A stretch of 32,510 bases of DNA from an uncultured Flammeovirgaceae bacterium (lineage in GTDB: Bacteria; Bacteroidota; Bacteroidia; Cytophagales; Cyclobacteriaceae). Below, piece after piece: positions 14,989 to 22,883 of the stretch. The stretch covers positions 1 to 32,510 of the forward strand of contig CAKZYJ010000459.1 of the NCBI GenBank assembly GCA_937884755.1, in the 5' to 3' direction. The position numbers and the translations under genes are program-made. A model generated the notes under the pieces. It made no database searches and was not told the DNA's origin. It saw nothing but the letters and a program-made list of their open reading frames with translations. Numbering within the stretch: position 1 is the first letter of the stretch; the number at the start of each line of letters is the position of its first letter.

Positions 14989-15171
14989 CTATTCCGCTAG
15001 ATGCTTAAATGCTTCGTAAATAAGAAAAACAGGCCAGACAATAGCTTTAAGTAGCCCCCACACTCCCATCCAGAAGCTTTCAGCATGCATAATAAAGTAG
15101 ACGGCGGCTCCAATAAACCCTAATCCGTAGATAGGGTTGGAGGAAGCGTGACTTTGCACTTTTTCTTTCAT
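14989..15171 (-). CDS. Conserved 60-residue membrane protein
   Basis: I start at ATG 15171 (MKEKVQSHASSNPIYGLGF), not the longer non-ATG extension to 15222, because the extra residues overlap the palindrome at 15221-15236 and do not look conserved. The protein has a short polar N-terminus and two hydrophobic segments (IYGLGFIGAAVYFIMHA and GLLKAIVWPVFLIYEAF). This combination is seen in small uncharacterised proteins across several phyla, always of about this length. No function is known. A perfect 16-bp palindrome containing a Crp/Fnr core sits 50-65 bases before the ATG, so expression is probably switched by oxygen or redox state, as for the neighbouring stress proteins. Confidence 0.75.
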   Translation of the reverse strand: MKEKVQSHASSNPIYGLGFIGAAVYFIMHAESFWMGVWGLLKAIVWPVFLIYEAFKHLAE

Positions 15172-15220
15172 AACATCTATTATTTTTACCGTAAAATTGA
15201 CGACCAGATTTATACCAAGC

Positions 15221-15236
15221 AATGATGTACATCATT
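15221..15236. promoter_or_regulatory. Perfect 16-bp palindrome with Crp/Fnr core
   Basis: AATGATGTACATCATT reads identically on both strands and contains TGAT-N4-ATCA, the core of the Fnr box TTGAT-N4-ATCAA. It lies 50-65 bases upstream of the 60-residue membrane protein (ATG 15171), an activator-like distance. This is the best of the three similar dyads in the cluster. Confidence 0.6.
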
Positions 15237-15265
15237 CTGGGATATGACCACGCTCCTTGATCTCG

Positions 15266-15751
15266 CTATTCGTTTAGTCTTTGAAAAACTAAATAGCTAT
15301 GAGCAGTATGAACCACTACAAAAATGATGGAAACAACCAAATAAATAACCGAAATACCCGGAAGCTTAACCCAAGAGGTTTGGCCGATCAGGCTTATTCC
15401 CACAAAGAATATAATAGTGGTGTAAGCTGGAGCAGTGTATCCCCACAAGCTACGCGACCAGTCGCTCTGCAGGAAGTATATCTGTAGCAGCCAGGAAGCG
15501 AAGTACAGTACCAGTCCCAGCAGATAAATACTCAGTCCTGCTTTCTGCACGGGAGTCTTTAGCGAAAACTGCATCAGCACTGGTAAGGTGAATACCAACA
15601 TTCGAGCAATATTTTCGGTAGTACCGATCAGCGGGGGAATATCCTTCCAGAAAGTAGCCGGGGCGTAGCTGCAAGGCAAGCGACTGATAAAAACAATATT
15701 CCAGACAAAGAGGGGAATAAGCAGCCAGAAACAATTGATGAGATACTTCAT
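15266..15751 (-). CDS. Hypothetical integral membrane protein
   Basis: A 161-residue protein with five predicted membrane segments (about 5-22, 49-62, 73-94, 106-122, 132-152) and little soluble sequence. A Cys at position 27 follows the first segment but not in a convincing lipobox (RLPCS). The family is unknown to me. It lies 25 bases after the receiver-only response regulator and 94 bases before the small membrane protein, on the same strand, so co-transcription with the regulator is likely. The ATG at 15751 starts immediately at the first hydrophobic helix (MKYLINCFWLLIPLFVW), which is typical of a short cytoplasmic N-terminus. Confidence 0.72.
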   Translation of the reverse strand: MKYLINCFWLLIPLFVWNIVFISRLPCSYAPATFWKDIPPLIGTTENIARMLVFTLPVLMQFSLKTPVQKAGLSIYLLGLVLYFASWLLQIYFLQSDWSRSLWGYTAPAYTTIIFFVGISLIGQTSWVKLPGISVIYLVVSIIFVVVHTAHSYLVFQRLNE

Positions 15752-15776
15752 GGTCTATTAGAAGTTATCATGAATA

Positions 15777-16172
15777 TCAACATTGGTAAATAAAGGGCTG
15801 CCCATCGGCTACAGTATGAATTGCCTGGATTAGCGTTTTAGTATTAATCACTTTGGGCATACAGCCTAAAGCACCCGCTGCCAGAATATCCTGAATATAG
15901 TAAGGTTCGTCGTGCAAAGTAAGAGCTAGCACTTTAATCTGAGGGAAATACTTGCTCAGATGGCGAGTAGCCTGAATACCGTCCAATTCCGGCATCTGAA
16001 TGTCCATCAGTACTACATCTACCAGTAGTCCCTGTACTAGCTCAATCGTCTGCCAGCCATTTTCTGCTTCGCCCACTACCAGCACCTCCGGCTGGCCACT
16101 CAACAAGAGTCGTAAAGCATCCCGAATGAAAGGGTGATCATCTGCAATTAGCAATCGCACAGGTAAATGCAT
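15777..16172 (-). CDS. Receiver-only response regulator (NarL/FixJ-type, no DNA-binding domain)
   Basis: Phospho-receiver domain of the two-component NarL/FixJ type: acidic pair D11-D12 in IADDHPF, phosphorylation site D57 in VVLMDIQMPELDG, the switch Thr in LALTLHDEPYY, and the conserved Lys in GCMPKVINTK. In NarL-type regulators the chain normally continues about 80 residues to a LuxR helix-turn-helix. Here it stops at 131 residues (DGQPFIYQC), and the next gene begins 25 bases later, so no helix-turn-helix is encoded. It is either a truncated regulator or a genuine single-domain receiver acting through protein contacts. No histidine kinase is in the window. A Crp/Fnr-like dyad is 75-86 bases upstream, linking it to the stress cluster it heads. 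Confidence 0.88.
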   Translation of the reverse strand: MHLPVRLLIADDHPFIRDALRLLLSGQPEVLVVGEAENGWQTIELVQGLLVDVVLMDIQMPELDGIQATRHLSKYFPQIKVLALTLHDEPYYIQDILAAGALGCMPKVINTKTLIQAIHTVADGQPFIYQC

Positions 16173-16246
16173 GACAATTAGCCGTTACTATCCGAATTAT
16201 TTTCTTCTCCGGATAATAAGCTCGCCAATAACCAGCTTTTTCACAA

Positions 16247-16258
16247 TGACTTACGTCA
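16247..16258 (-). promoter_or_regulatory. Crp/Fnr-type dyad upstream of the receiver gene
   Basis: TGAC-N4-GTCA with perfect 4+4 symmetry, 75-86 bases before ATG 16172. Its half-sites match the TGAC half of the 14289-14300 dyad. The rest of the 293-base gap 16173-16465 shows no gene I would support: a 68-codon plus-strand frame there has no coding character. Confidence 0.4.
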
Positions 16259-16465
16259 ATACTGTCCTTTGGAGTAACGTAATTCCCAATAAAAAGAGAC
16301 GACAGTTACTGACCAGCTTGGATAATCAGCATTTATTCAAAAACAAACATACCCAAGCAAAGACCCTGGCTGTGTAGTGTATTTTCGGGCTCTTCCAGGT
16401 TAAGTGCCAGGCTATATAGTGAACTGCGTTGTCAGACTAGAAAGTGAATAAAATACCCTCTGGAC

Positions 16466-16972
16466 CTAAGCCATACCTTTCCTTGCTTTCCGGATCAGCT
16501 TCAAGGCCCAATCATAATGGCTAGCGGTACAGCTTACTAAGTAAGCACCGAGAGCATTGTTTCCGGTCCACTTGTACCTCCCTCGCTCAAAAAGTTCATC
16601 GTTACTGTGTTTTTCTACCACTTTCATGATGCTATCGTGCGATTGCTCAAACATTTCTTCTACCTGCTTAAGATCGGTTGAGCTGTATTTTTCCCATATT
16701 TCTCTATTCAGCTTAGGAAGTTGCCGCCAATTATACCCTTTAGCCGGTATGTCCGGAGTATCACCTTTCATGCCTACCTTATACCAATCCAGCACCATAA
16801 GGTGCCAGCGGTGAAGGTGGGCAAGCACGTCTCGAATGTTCCGGTTCATAGTACCTTCGGGAAACTCTTGCCTCTGTTCTTCTTCCGACAGCTGCTGTAT
16901 AAACTCCATTAGCTTATTGAGGTTTTTAACCGCTTGTTCTTGCAGATCTTTCTTCGTTTGTGGCCTTGCCAT
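16466..16972 (-). CDS. ClbS/DfsB family four-helix bundle protein
   Basis: Cytoplasmic 168-residue protein of the ClbS/DfsB family (formerly DUF1706), a DinB-like four-helix bundle. The named member ClbS protects Escherichia coli from colibactin by hydrolysing its cyclopropane; most homologues are uncharacterised. Family marks are the start MARPQTKKDLQEQAVKNLNK, the helix DVLAHLHRWHLMVLDWY, the segment GYNWRQLPKLNREIWEKY, and the end CTASHYDWALKLIRKARK. No colibactin-like pathway is visible here, so a general role in small-molecule or electrophile detoxification is only inference. It is divergent from the membrane protein at 17151, with a 178-base intergenic region that carries a perfect 10-bp inverted repeat. 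Confidence 0.88.
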   Translation of the reverse strand: MARPQTKKDLQEQAVKNLNKLMEFIQQLSEEEQRQEFPEGTMNRNIRDVLAHLHRWHLMVLDWYKVGMKGDTPDIPAKGYNWRQLPKLNREIWEKYSSTDLKQVEEMFEQSHDSIMKVVEKHSNDELFERGRYKWTGNNALGAYLVSCTASHYDWALKLIRKARKGMA

Positions 16973-17070
16973 AGGTATAAGGTTTTATTCTGATTGTTAA
17001 AAATTGTTGGGTCAAACTTACACGCTGATTCAAAAAGTTGATTATGCAGCCATAGAAAAGGGCAGAAATT

Positions 17071-17139
17071 AAGTAAACTCCGCAAGATTGGATAAGTAAA
17101 ATCCTGCCACCAAGTAGCAAATTTGTTCTGAGTTTACTT
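17071..17139. repeat. Perfect 10-bp inverted repeat in a divergent promoter region
   Basis: AAGTAAACTC (17071-17080) and GAGTTTACTT (17130-17139) are exact inverted copies separated by 49 bases. The right arm ends 11 bases before the ATG of the membrane gene that is coupled to an AraC-type regulator. It may be a paired operator for that regulator with DNA looping, or a small element. No T-run follows. Confidence 0.4.
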
Positions 17140-17150
17140 CTTTTCTTGGC

Positions 17151-17594
17151 ATGGTAAAAACAAAATCAATTCATATTACCTTACTGGCTGGCTACTACTA
17201 TCTCTTTGCTGTCATCCTCGCTATGGCAGGGGTTATCTACTTAATCGCTTCCGATTGGCTATTAAGTGTAGTCCCCGAAAATGATTACTTTATCCAGATG
17301 ACAAAATCAGATTTTACGCTTTGGGGTAGCATTATATTGATAGCCGCGGGTTTAGAAGCCTTACTGGCTACCTATCTGCTTAAGTGTTCGAGAATAGCTC
17401 AGATCATCGCAATACTTATATCAGCCCTTGGTCTTTTGTGGGCTATTTTTGGATTGATTGCCTACTCCGAGTTCCTCAACATTTTCTTTTTAGGGATTCA
17501 TGCGTATTTTCTCTGGGTGCTAACCTATCGTTACCAACCCTCAAGAAGCCCAGTACAAAAAAATGCATCTATCTACCAAGAAAGAATATCATAA
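17151..17594 (+). CDS. Small four-helix membrane protein coupled to an AraC-type regulator
   Basis: A 147-residue protein with four hydrophobic segments (about 9-31, 51-76, 79-100, 103-124), a short N-terminal polar region (MVKTKSIHIT) and a polar C-terminal tail (YQPSRSPVQKNASIYQERIS). The family is not recognised by name. Its last 32 bases overlap the start of the AraC/GyrI gene in another frame, so the two are translationally coupled and probably functionally linked, perhaps as a membrane component whose ligand or substrate is sensed by the regulator. The overlap region encodes the polar tail, which suggests the tail is not strongly constrained. Confidence 0.75.
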   Translation: MVKTKSIHITLLAGYYYLFAVILAMAGVIYLIASDWLLSVVPENDYFIQMTKSDFTLWGSIILIAAGLEALLATYLLKCSRIAQIIAILISALGLLWAIFGLIAYSEFLNIFFLGIHAYFLWVLTYRYQPSRSPVQKNASIYQERIS

Positions 17595-18423
17595 ATCAAT
17601 CAATCTAGTTCTTGATTACATCAATGCGCATCTAGCCCGAACCATCAAGCTAGAGAGTCTGGCTAGTTTGTCTAATCTCTCAAAGTACCACTTTCATCGT
17701 ATATTCAAAGATCAGGTAGGAGAGACACTCAACACCTACGTTATCCGAATAAGACTTGAACGTGCGGCACAACTTTTACAAACTTTTGACCTATCCCTGT
17801 CGGAGATTGCCGAACGTACTGGCTACCGAACCCAACAATCATTATCCAAAGCTTTTAAGAGACACTTTGGAATAGCCCCTTCTGAATTCCGGAAAATGGA
17901 AATACACCTTCCGCCAAGTCAAAGAAACCAACTAGAAAAAAATGTATTGTTGAACCCGGAGATCTGTAATGTTCCGACTACTCACGTTGTTTATATACGA
18001 GTGGTAGCCCCATATGGTACTACACCAGACTATGATGCTGCCTGGCGTGAACTTATGGAGTTTGGGGAGACGAAAAACATTCTCTCTGACAAAACAACCT
18101 ATCTGGGATTGAGCTTCGATGACCCGGCCATTACCAGTGGTGAGAAGTGCCGCTTTTATGCGTGCATCACTACGGAAGAGAAGATCAAACCGGAAGGGGT
18201 CTTCGGAGTATTAACTATAGAGACGGGAACCTACGCCGTATTTAAACTAAAGGGTTCGTACGAACAACTCAATGGACTATACCAGTCGATCTATTTAGAT
18301 TGGCTTCCTCAAAGTGGAGCTAAACTACGAAGTGGGGTACCATTTGAGAAGTATTTGAATAGTCCTGACCAGGTGCCGCAGGCAAACTTACTGACTGAAA
18401 TTTATATTCCACTGCATTCTTAG
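17563..18423 (+). CDS. AraC-family transcriptional regulator with C-terminal GyrI-like ligand-binding domain
   Basis: The N-terminal ~110 residues are an AraC/XylS double helix-turn-helix: LESLASLSNLSKYHFHRIFK (first), then LSLSEIAERTGYRTQQSLSK and AFKRHFGIAPSEFRK (second and signature). Residues about 130-286 form a GyrI-like/BmrR-type effector-binding domain with VVYIRVVAPYG, TYLGLSFDD, CRFYACITT, GTYAVFKLKGSYEQL and a final EIYIPL strand. This is the Rob/SoxS-like class in which lipophilic or cationic small molecules are bound, typically controlling transport or detoxification genes. The 286-residue length is normal. It overlaps the upstream membrane gene by 32 bases; its ATG at 17563 is fixed by the helix-turn-helix start. 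The likely targets are the membrane gene or the ClbS/DfsB gene across the divergent promoter. Confidence 0.92.
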   Translation: MHLSTKKEYHKSINLVLDYINAHLARTIKLESLASLSNLSKYHFHRIFKDQVGETLNTYVIRIRLERAAQLLQTFDLSLSEIAERTGYRTQQSLSKAFKRHFGIAPSEFRKMEIHLPPSQRNQLEKNVLLNPEICNVPTTHVVYIRVVAPYGTTPDYDAAWRELMEFGETKNILSDKTTYLGLSFDDPAITSGEKCRFYACITTEEKIKPEGVFGVLTIETGTYAVFKLKGSYEQLNGLYQSIYLDWLPQSGAKLRSGVPFEKYLNSPDQVPQANLLTEIYIPLHS

Positions 18424-18433
18424 AAATGGAACA

Positions 18434-18505
18434 AGGGACTTGGCTAGCTAGATGAGAGTAGTTATTACCTTCACATAGCAGTAGCGAAGTTGAGACCAAG
18501 TCCCT
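18434..18505. repeat. Perfect 10-bp inverted repeat between convergent genes
   Basis: AGGGACTTGG (18434-18443) and CCAAGTCCCT (18496-18505) are exact inverted arms around 52 bases. It lies between the convergent ends of the AraC gene and the ABC permease. A second perfect palindrome, GTCTGGCCAGAC, is at 18536-18547. Possible bidirectional end structures or a small mobile remnant; neither has a clear T-run. Confidence 0.4.
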
Positions 18506-18580
18506 CATTTCATTTTGAGTTTGCGAAATACCCCAGTCTGGCCAGACCCATGTCTACGATAGACCCAGTATCTCCAGAGC

Positions 18581-20986
18581 TCAATGATATTGCAAAATCT
18601 TCACGGGATTTTGAACAACGACCTTTGTGACATAGTAACCAAAGGCTAACAATGATATTGTACTAACAATAAAGATAGGCCAAAAGCCAAACCAAGCTCC
18701 TAATTCAACCTTTATCACAAAGTAGTTTAACCACTGAGTAACTAAATAAAGGCTCAAGGGAAAGGCAATTACTAGGGTTATTCCCATTAACTTCAAATAG
18801 GAAGTCCCAAAAAGGGCAAAGATATTGGTCAAACCTGCCCCGTACACTTTTCGGATAGCCATCTCTCTGGTTCTGGACCTCGCATAGTTTGATGCTAATC
18901 CGATGAATCCCAGTACGGTCATAAAAATAGAAAGAAGTGTGACTGCACTGATAATCCTGGCAAATTGGTTATCCTTTTGAAACTGGGCATCATAGCGATC
19001 TTTGGCATAAATGAGTGTAGCTGCATCTACTGGAAAAGCATCAGCATAAGCCTCTTCTACTACGTCCATAATCTGCTTTAATTCCTTTCCGTCCACCGGG
19101 GTAGTTCTTACTGAAATGCTACTAATGATCGCCGATAGCTTGCTTATATTCAAATAAGCGCAGGGCGTTATCTCATCCTTCAAGGATTGATGAAAGTAAT
19201 CGTTGACTACTCCCCGAATCGTTACAGTTCGGTACTCATTTCCTACAGGAACCGAAGCTTCTCTACCAATGAGTTCTTCATACGGAATTTGGAACAAGTT
19301 TGCCAATGATTCATTGATCAGCGCCTCTAAGGACTCGTGGGTTTCATTTTTAGAAAATGAGGTTCCTGCTAAAAGACTAATCTGAAAGGTATTGAAATAG
19401 TCTTTTGAGACCAACTGTAGGTTACAGGATTCTGCCGCTTCTTCGGGCTGTTCTGCCAGCCGAAACGATCCATCTCGTTCAAACTTCTCTCCTGGAATCG
19501 TTTCAGAAAAAGCAACCGTTTTTATTTGCGACTGTTGGCGTAGCGTATTTTCTAAACTTTCTAATCCTGCATCTGCGTAGCTTGTAGGAAGCATAGTAGA
19601 TAATGTAAGTACATGCTCATTGCTAAAGCCTGCATCTACTTGTCTTAAAAACGCTAGTTGTTTATTTACTGTGATTGCTAAGGCAATTAAAACCACCGAA
19701 ATAGCGAACTGAGGAACGGCTAACCATCGCCCCTTACTTGAGCCAAGGTTTTGGGTTGAGCGTTGCTGCTCCTGCAAGGGTAAAGCGGCTCTTCTAGCTA
19801 GCAGTAATGCGGGTACAAGTATATGAGTTAGGACAAAGGCTCCAAGAATACTGAGCAATAGTATATAGTTTCTTCCTTCGTAGAATTCAATACCAAAGTC
19901 GTTTCTACCGAAATTCATTACCATCTTGACGAGTACTCCCGTTAGTAGCAGTGCTATCGCCGTAAACAACAGCGATTCTAGCAGGTGTTGTCTAAAAAGT
20001 TGAAATGAGGAAGCACCGAATACCTTTTTAACGTGAAACTCTTGCATTCGCTCTTCTTGGATTAACTTCAAAAGGCTGGTGTAGTTGAAGCCCGATATGA
20101 TCAACATCATTAGAATGATTGCTAGTAGTAAGTAGATGTCTTGCATTGCCCCATTGGTTTGATGCTCAAACGCTAACTGAGAGTGCAAATGAATGCTGGT
20201 TAGAGGCTGCAAGTTTGCTTCCCATCGGTATTCTTCGTCCGAGAATTGATCCGAAATCTGCGAAAACTCTGCACTAAAGTCCTTTAATTTTTCCCGTAGT
20301 GCCTTTATATCCGTCTTTTCGTTTAGTAGTAGATACGTATAATGATTGTTCCCGCCCCAGTAAGCTTCTCGGTACTCTCGTTCCCTATCTATCTGGAGAA
20401 AATGAAACTGAACATGAGCGTTTGATGCTATATCATAAAACACTCCCTTCACTTTCCAAGGCTGACCAAACATCTCAACTGTTTCTCCTGTAGGGTCTTT
20501 CGCTCCAAATATCGTTTTGGCGAGCGACTCAGAGAGAAAGACATCTTTGAACGCTGGACTTTCGCTAGTTCCGTACTTCATGCCCAAATCGAAGATATCG
20601 AAAAACGTGGTGTCTATCACCGAAACATCCTCAACAACATACACCTCGTTCTTGTACTTGACTGATACATTTCCCATTTCTTCATTGAGGATTCGCACCA
20701 TGCTTTCCACTTCCGGATAGCGGGCGACTAATTCGGAACCTACTGGATAAAATGATGTTGCCGTTGAACGTTGATACGATTCATGAGGGGAATAATGATC
20801 GAGGCTAACCCGGTAGATGCGCTCGTGATTTGGATAGAATTTGTCGTAGCTTAATTCGTAGGAGATCTTTTGTCCGATGATTAGGCAAACGGCTAGACCA
20901 ATCCCGTAGCCAAGAAACGTAAATAACGCTAAGACCCAACGCTTTTTTAAGATTCTCAGTAATAGCACCAAATGGTAATAGGTCAT
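18581..20986 (-). CDS. FtsX/MacB-type ABC transporter permease
   Basis: Inner-membrane permease with the duplicated MacB-PCD plus FtsX layout common in Bacteroidota: an N-terminal helix (about 17-38), a ~240-residue periplasmic domain, three helices (about 287-305, 335-358, 376-398), a further helix near 422-440, a second periplasmic domain, and three helices near the C-terminus (about 685-705, 735-755, 765-790). Internal repeat marks are KKVFGASSFQLFRQHLLESL in the first half and AIRKVYGAGLTNIFALFGTSY in the second, the conserved cytoplasmic loop of FtsX domains. Such proteins export peptides or lipoproteins, or act as mechanotransmission devices, together with a separate ATPase. No ATPase gene is in the window, so it must work with a partner encoded elsewhere. 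The 801-residue length is normal for the duplicated type. Confidence 0.9.
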   Translation of the reverse strand: MTYYHLVLLLRILKKRWVLALFTFLGYGIGLAVCLIIGQKISYELSYDKFYPNHERIYRVSLDHYSPHESYQRSTATSFYPVGSELVARYPEVESMVRILNEEMGNVSVKYKNEVYVVEDVSVIDTTFFDIFDLGMKYGTSESPAFKDVFLSESLAKTIFGAKDPTGETVEMFGQPWKVKGVFYDIASNAHVQFHFLQIDREREYREAYWGGNNHYTYLLLNEKTDIKALREKLKDFSAEFSQISDQFSDEEYRWEANLQPLTSIHLHSQLAFEHQTNGAMQDIYLLLAIILMMLIISGFNYTSLLKLIQEERMQEFHVKKVFGASSFQLFRQHLLESLLFTAIALLLTGVLVKMVMNFGRNDFGIEFYEGRNYILLLSILGAFVLTHILVPALLLARRAALPLQEQQRSTQNLGSSKGRWLAVPQFAISVVLIALAITVNKQLAFLRQVDAGFSNEHVLTLSTMLPTSYADAGLESLENTLRQQSQIKTVAFSETIPGEKFERDGSFRLAEQPEEAAESCNLQLVSKDYFNTFQISLLAGTSFSKNETHESLEALINESLANLFQIPYEELIGREASVPVGNEYRTVTIRGVVNDYFHQSLKDEITPCAYLNISKLSAIISSISVRTTPVDGKELKQIMDVVEEAYADAFPVDAATLIYAKDRYDAQFQKDNQFARIISAVTLLSIFMTVLGFIGLASNYARSRTREMAIRKVYGAGLTNIFALFGTSYLKLMGITLVIAFPLSLYLVTQWLNYFVIKVELGAWFGFWPIFIVSTISLLAFGYYVTKVVVQNPVKILQYH

Positions 20987-21035
20987 GTAAGAATGATAAT
21001 TAGGGTTTAATTAGTCGTAAGGACAGTTTGGCCTC

Positions 21036-21074
21036 TACTCGAGTTTTAAAATAGTCGTAGATTACTCTCGAGTA
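21036..21074. repeat. Inverted CTCGAG-centred repeat upstream of the permease
   Basis: TACTCGAG (21036-21043) and CTCGAGTA (21067-21074) are exact inverted arms separated by 23 bases, 50-88 bases before the permease start at 20986. Each arm contains the self-palindrome CTCGAG. Possible operator pair; no regulator is assigned. The remainder of the 154-base gap shows nothing else. Confidence 0.35.
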
Positions 21075-21140
21075 TAGAAATGCATACTATCTAGGCTTAG
21101 TATGAGCCTGAAGTGATAATTTTGTTTTCTACAGTTACGC

Positions 21141-22883
21141 TTACTCTCCTTCTAATTTTACTCGCTCATAGCCAACGGCACTAATGAAGAGATTGTCGGA
21201 TTCACCGGCTTTCAAACTGAAATTACCATCCAAATCAGATACAGTTCCGGCGTTGGTACCCGCCACTACAATATTAGCTCCGGGAAATTCACCACCATTT
21301 TCATCGTAGATGGTTCCGGACCACTTGCCATCAGTGTAATTAGCATTTACTTGAAGTTGGTTAGTTACTATCTCAACTTTCTCGGCGATAATCCGACCCT
21401 TGGTGCTATTATCAGGGTTCGTTTCGCCTTCGCTCAGCTTAAAGGTAATTGGCATCACCATCCGTACCCTGACTGGCTTACCCCGCTGTTTTCCGGGATT
21501 GAAGGCAGGAGCATTCTGTACTACTCTCACCGCCTCCTCATCGCAACCTCCGCCAATTCCTTTAATGACTTGTACATCGGTGAGGGAACCGTCTTTCTCC
21601 ACTACGAACTGTACATCTATCTGTCCCTCAATTCCTTCCAGTCGGGCTTGTAAAGGATACTTCATTTCGCTGGCTATGTAGCGATAAAATGCCCACATGC
21701 CCCCCTCAAATTCAGGTTGTTCTTCCACCACGGTAAAGACATCCCCCGCCATTTTAGATTTATCAGAAAGATAGTTGAAGTTGGCGCCGTCTTTTTTCAG
21801 GGCGATGTAGATAGCCCGGTTGGGTTTATCCACATTCATTGAGTGAACCAGTTCGGGATCAAGGTCCTGTAATCCCGCTACTTCGGACAAATCATCATCT
21901 TCGGGCACATCCACTTTCATGAATGATAACTCGTCCTTAATCTCACCGAGATCGGTTTGCATACTGGCGGGTAGCTGATCAAAGGAGATACTGTTGCTTT
22001 GGCTACCTATCTCTTTTATTTCCTGGTCCAGCTCCTCGGTACAGGCAAATACCACAAAGAGTAGTGCGCCCAGTGCTGATAACGTGCCCAGTTTCCAGGG
22101 GCTTACATTTTTTGCTTGTTTTTTCATCGCTGTTAGTCGTTTCAGAATTAAACCATCGTGAAAGGAGCTGGCCAGGCTCAATCCATTTGACTTTAAAGTA
22201 GAACTGATCAGTATAGACGAATATCGGTCGATGTGGTACGACTTTAGGGCGTAGGCATCGGCCTGGTACTCGTGTATTTTTTTAATCTCTTTACCAATGA
22301 TCCACGCCGTAGGGAGCCACCAGAAAGCTATCTTAAATAGCTCCAGGAATAGTATATCGTAGGTGTGCCCTAGGTCAGCGTGGGCTTTTTCGTGCTTTAG
22401 AATTGCGTGGTAGTCCTCCTGCTCTTTATTAATCTCATCGCTCAGGAATATCCAATGAAAAAAGGTGAAGCTGCCGCTTATGTTCCGGACTTTGCGGATG
22501 TACAGATCGTCAAACTTCTCGTAGCTACTCTGCCGCTCTAATTGAATGAGGTGAAGCAAACTACGGAAGAATTTTACCAGTAGTACTAAGCTGATAGCCA
22601 GGTAGGCCCCGAGCAACAGTTCAAAGCTCCAGATTGAAGTATCGGCAGCCGGGGCAATGGCTACGGCATCTAGTGGAATAGCTTCCAACGGTACGACTTG
22701 AATAGGTTCTGGGCTACTGAACAGTTTGGGAAGCTTGAACAAAGGGATAATCAGTGCCAGGATGGTAGAGCCAATGAGGTAAAACCGCATTTTAGCGTAC
22801 TGCCGCTCTTCTCGCAAAAAGAACCAGTAGCCTAGCATCAGAGCGGTGTGGATCATCACCAGTTCTATCAGATAATTGCTCAT
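21141..22883 (-). CDS. M56 (BlaR1-like) metallopeptidase fused to TonB-C and carboxypeptidase-regulatory-like domains
   Basis: Membrane sensor-peptidase that, in BlaR1-type systems, triggers cleavage of the BlaI-family repressor. The N-terminal membrane part (helices about 5-22, 34-51, 87-106) is followed by the zinc site H164-E165-K166-A167-H168 (HEKAH, an HExxH) with E205 in HEYQADAYAL as third ligand, then a helix (about 264-281). Outside the membrane comes a TonB C-terminal-like domain (about 385-483; YPLQARLEGIEGQIDVQFVV, GCDEEAVRVVQNAPAFNPGK). A final domain (about 520-580; GTIYDENGGEFPGANIVVAG, GTVSDLDGNFSL) is a carboxypeptidase-D regulatory-like beta sandwich, as found before TonB receptors. 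No beta-lactam sensor domain is present, so the signal is something else. It overlaps the repressor gene by 4 bases (ATGA). Confidence 0.9.
   Translation of the reverse strand: MSNYLIELVMIHTALMLGYWFFLREERQYAKMRFYLIGSTILALIIPLFKLPKLFSSPEPIQVVPLEAIPLDAVAIAPAADTSIWSFELLLGAYLAISLVLLVKFFRSLLHLIQLERQSSYEKFDDLYIRKVRNISGSFTFFHWIFLSDEINKEQEDYHAILKHEKAHADLGHTYDILFLELFKIAFWWLPTAWIIGKEIKKIHEYQADAYALKSYHIDRYSSILISSTLKSNGLSLASSFHDGLILKRLTAMKKQAKNVSPWKLGTLSALGALLFVVFACTEELDQEIKEIGSQSNSISFDQLPASMQTDLGEIKDELSFMKVDVPEDDDLSEVAGLQDLDPELVHSMNVDKPNRAIYIALKKDGANFNYLSDKSKMAGDVFTVVEEQPEFEGGMWAFYRYIASEMKYPLQARLEGIEGQIDVQFVVEKDGSLTDVQVIKGIGGGCDEEAVRVVQNAPAFNPGKQRGKPVRVRMVMPITFKLSEGETNPDNSTKGRIIAEKVEIVTNQLQVNANYTDGKWSGTIYDENGGEFPGANIVVAGTNAGTVSDLDGNFSLKAGESDNLFISAVGYERVKLEGE

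Noticed and set aside
16171-16377. 68-codon plus-strand frame in the gap before the ClbS gene
   Set aside because: Odd composition, no recognisable motif, and it overlaps the receiver gene start and a regulatory dyad. Considered chance.
17071-17139. Miniature transposable element (MITE) at the 10-bp inverted repeat
   Set aside because: No target-site duplication is visible and arms differ from the other inverted repeats in the window, so there is no evidence of a mobile family.
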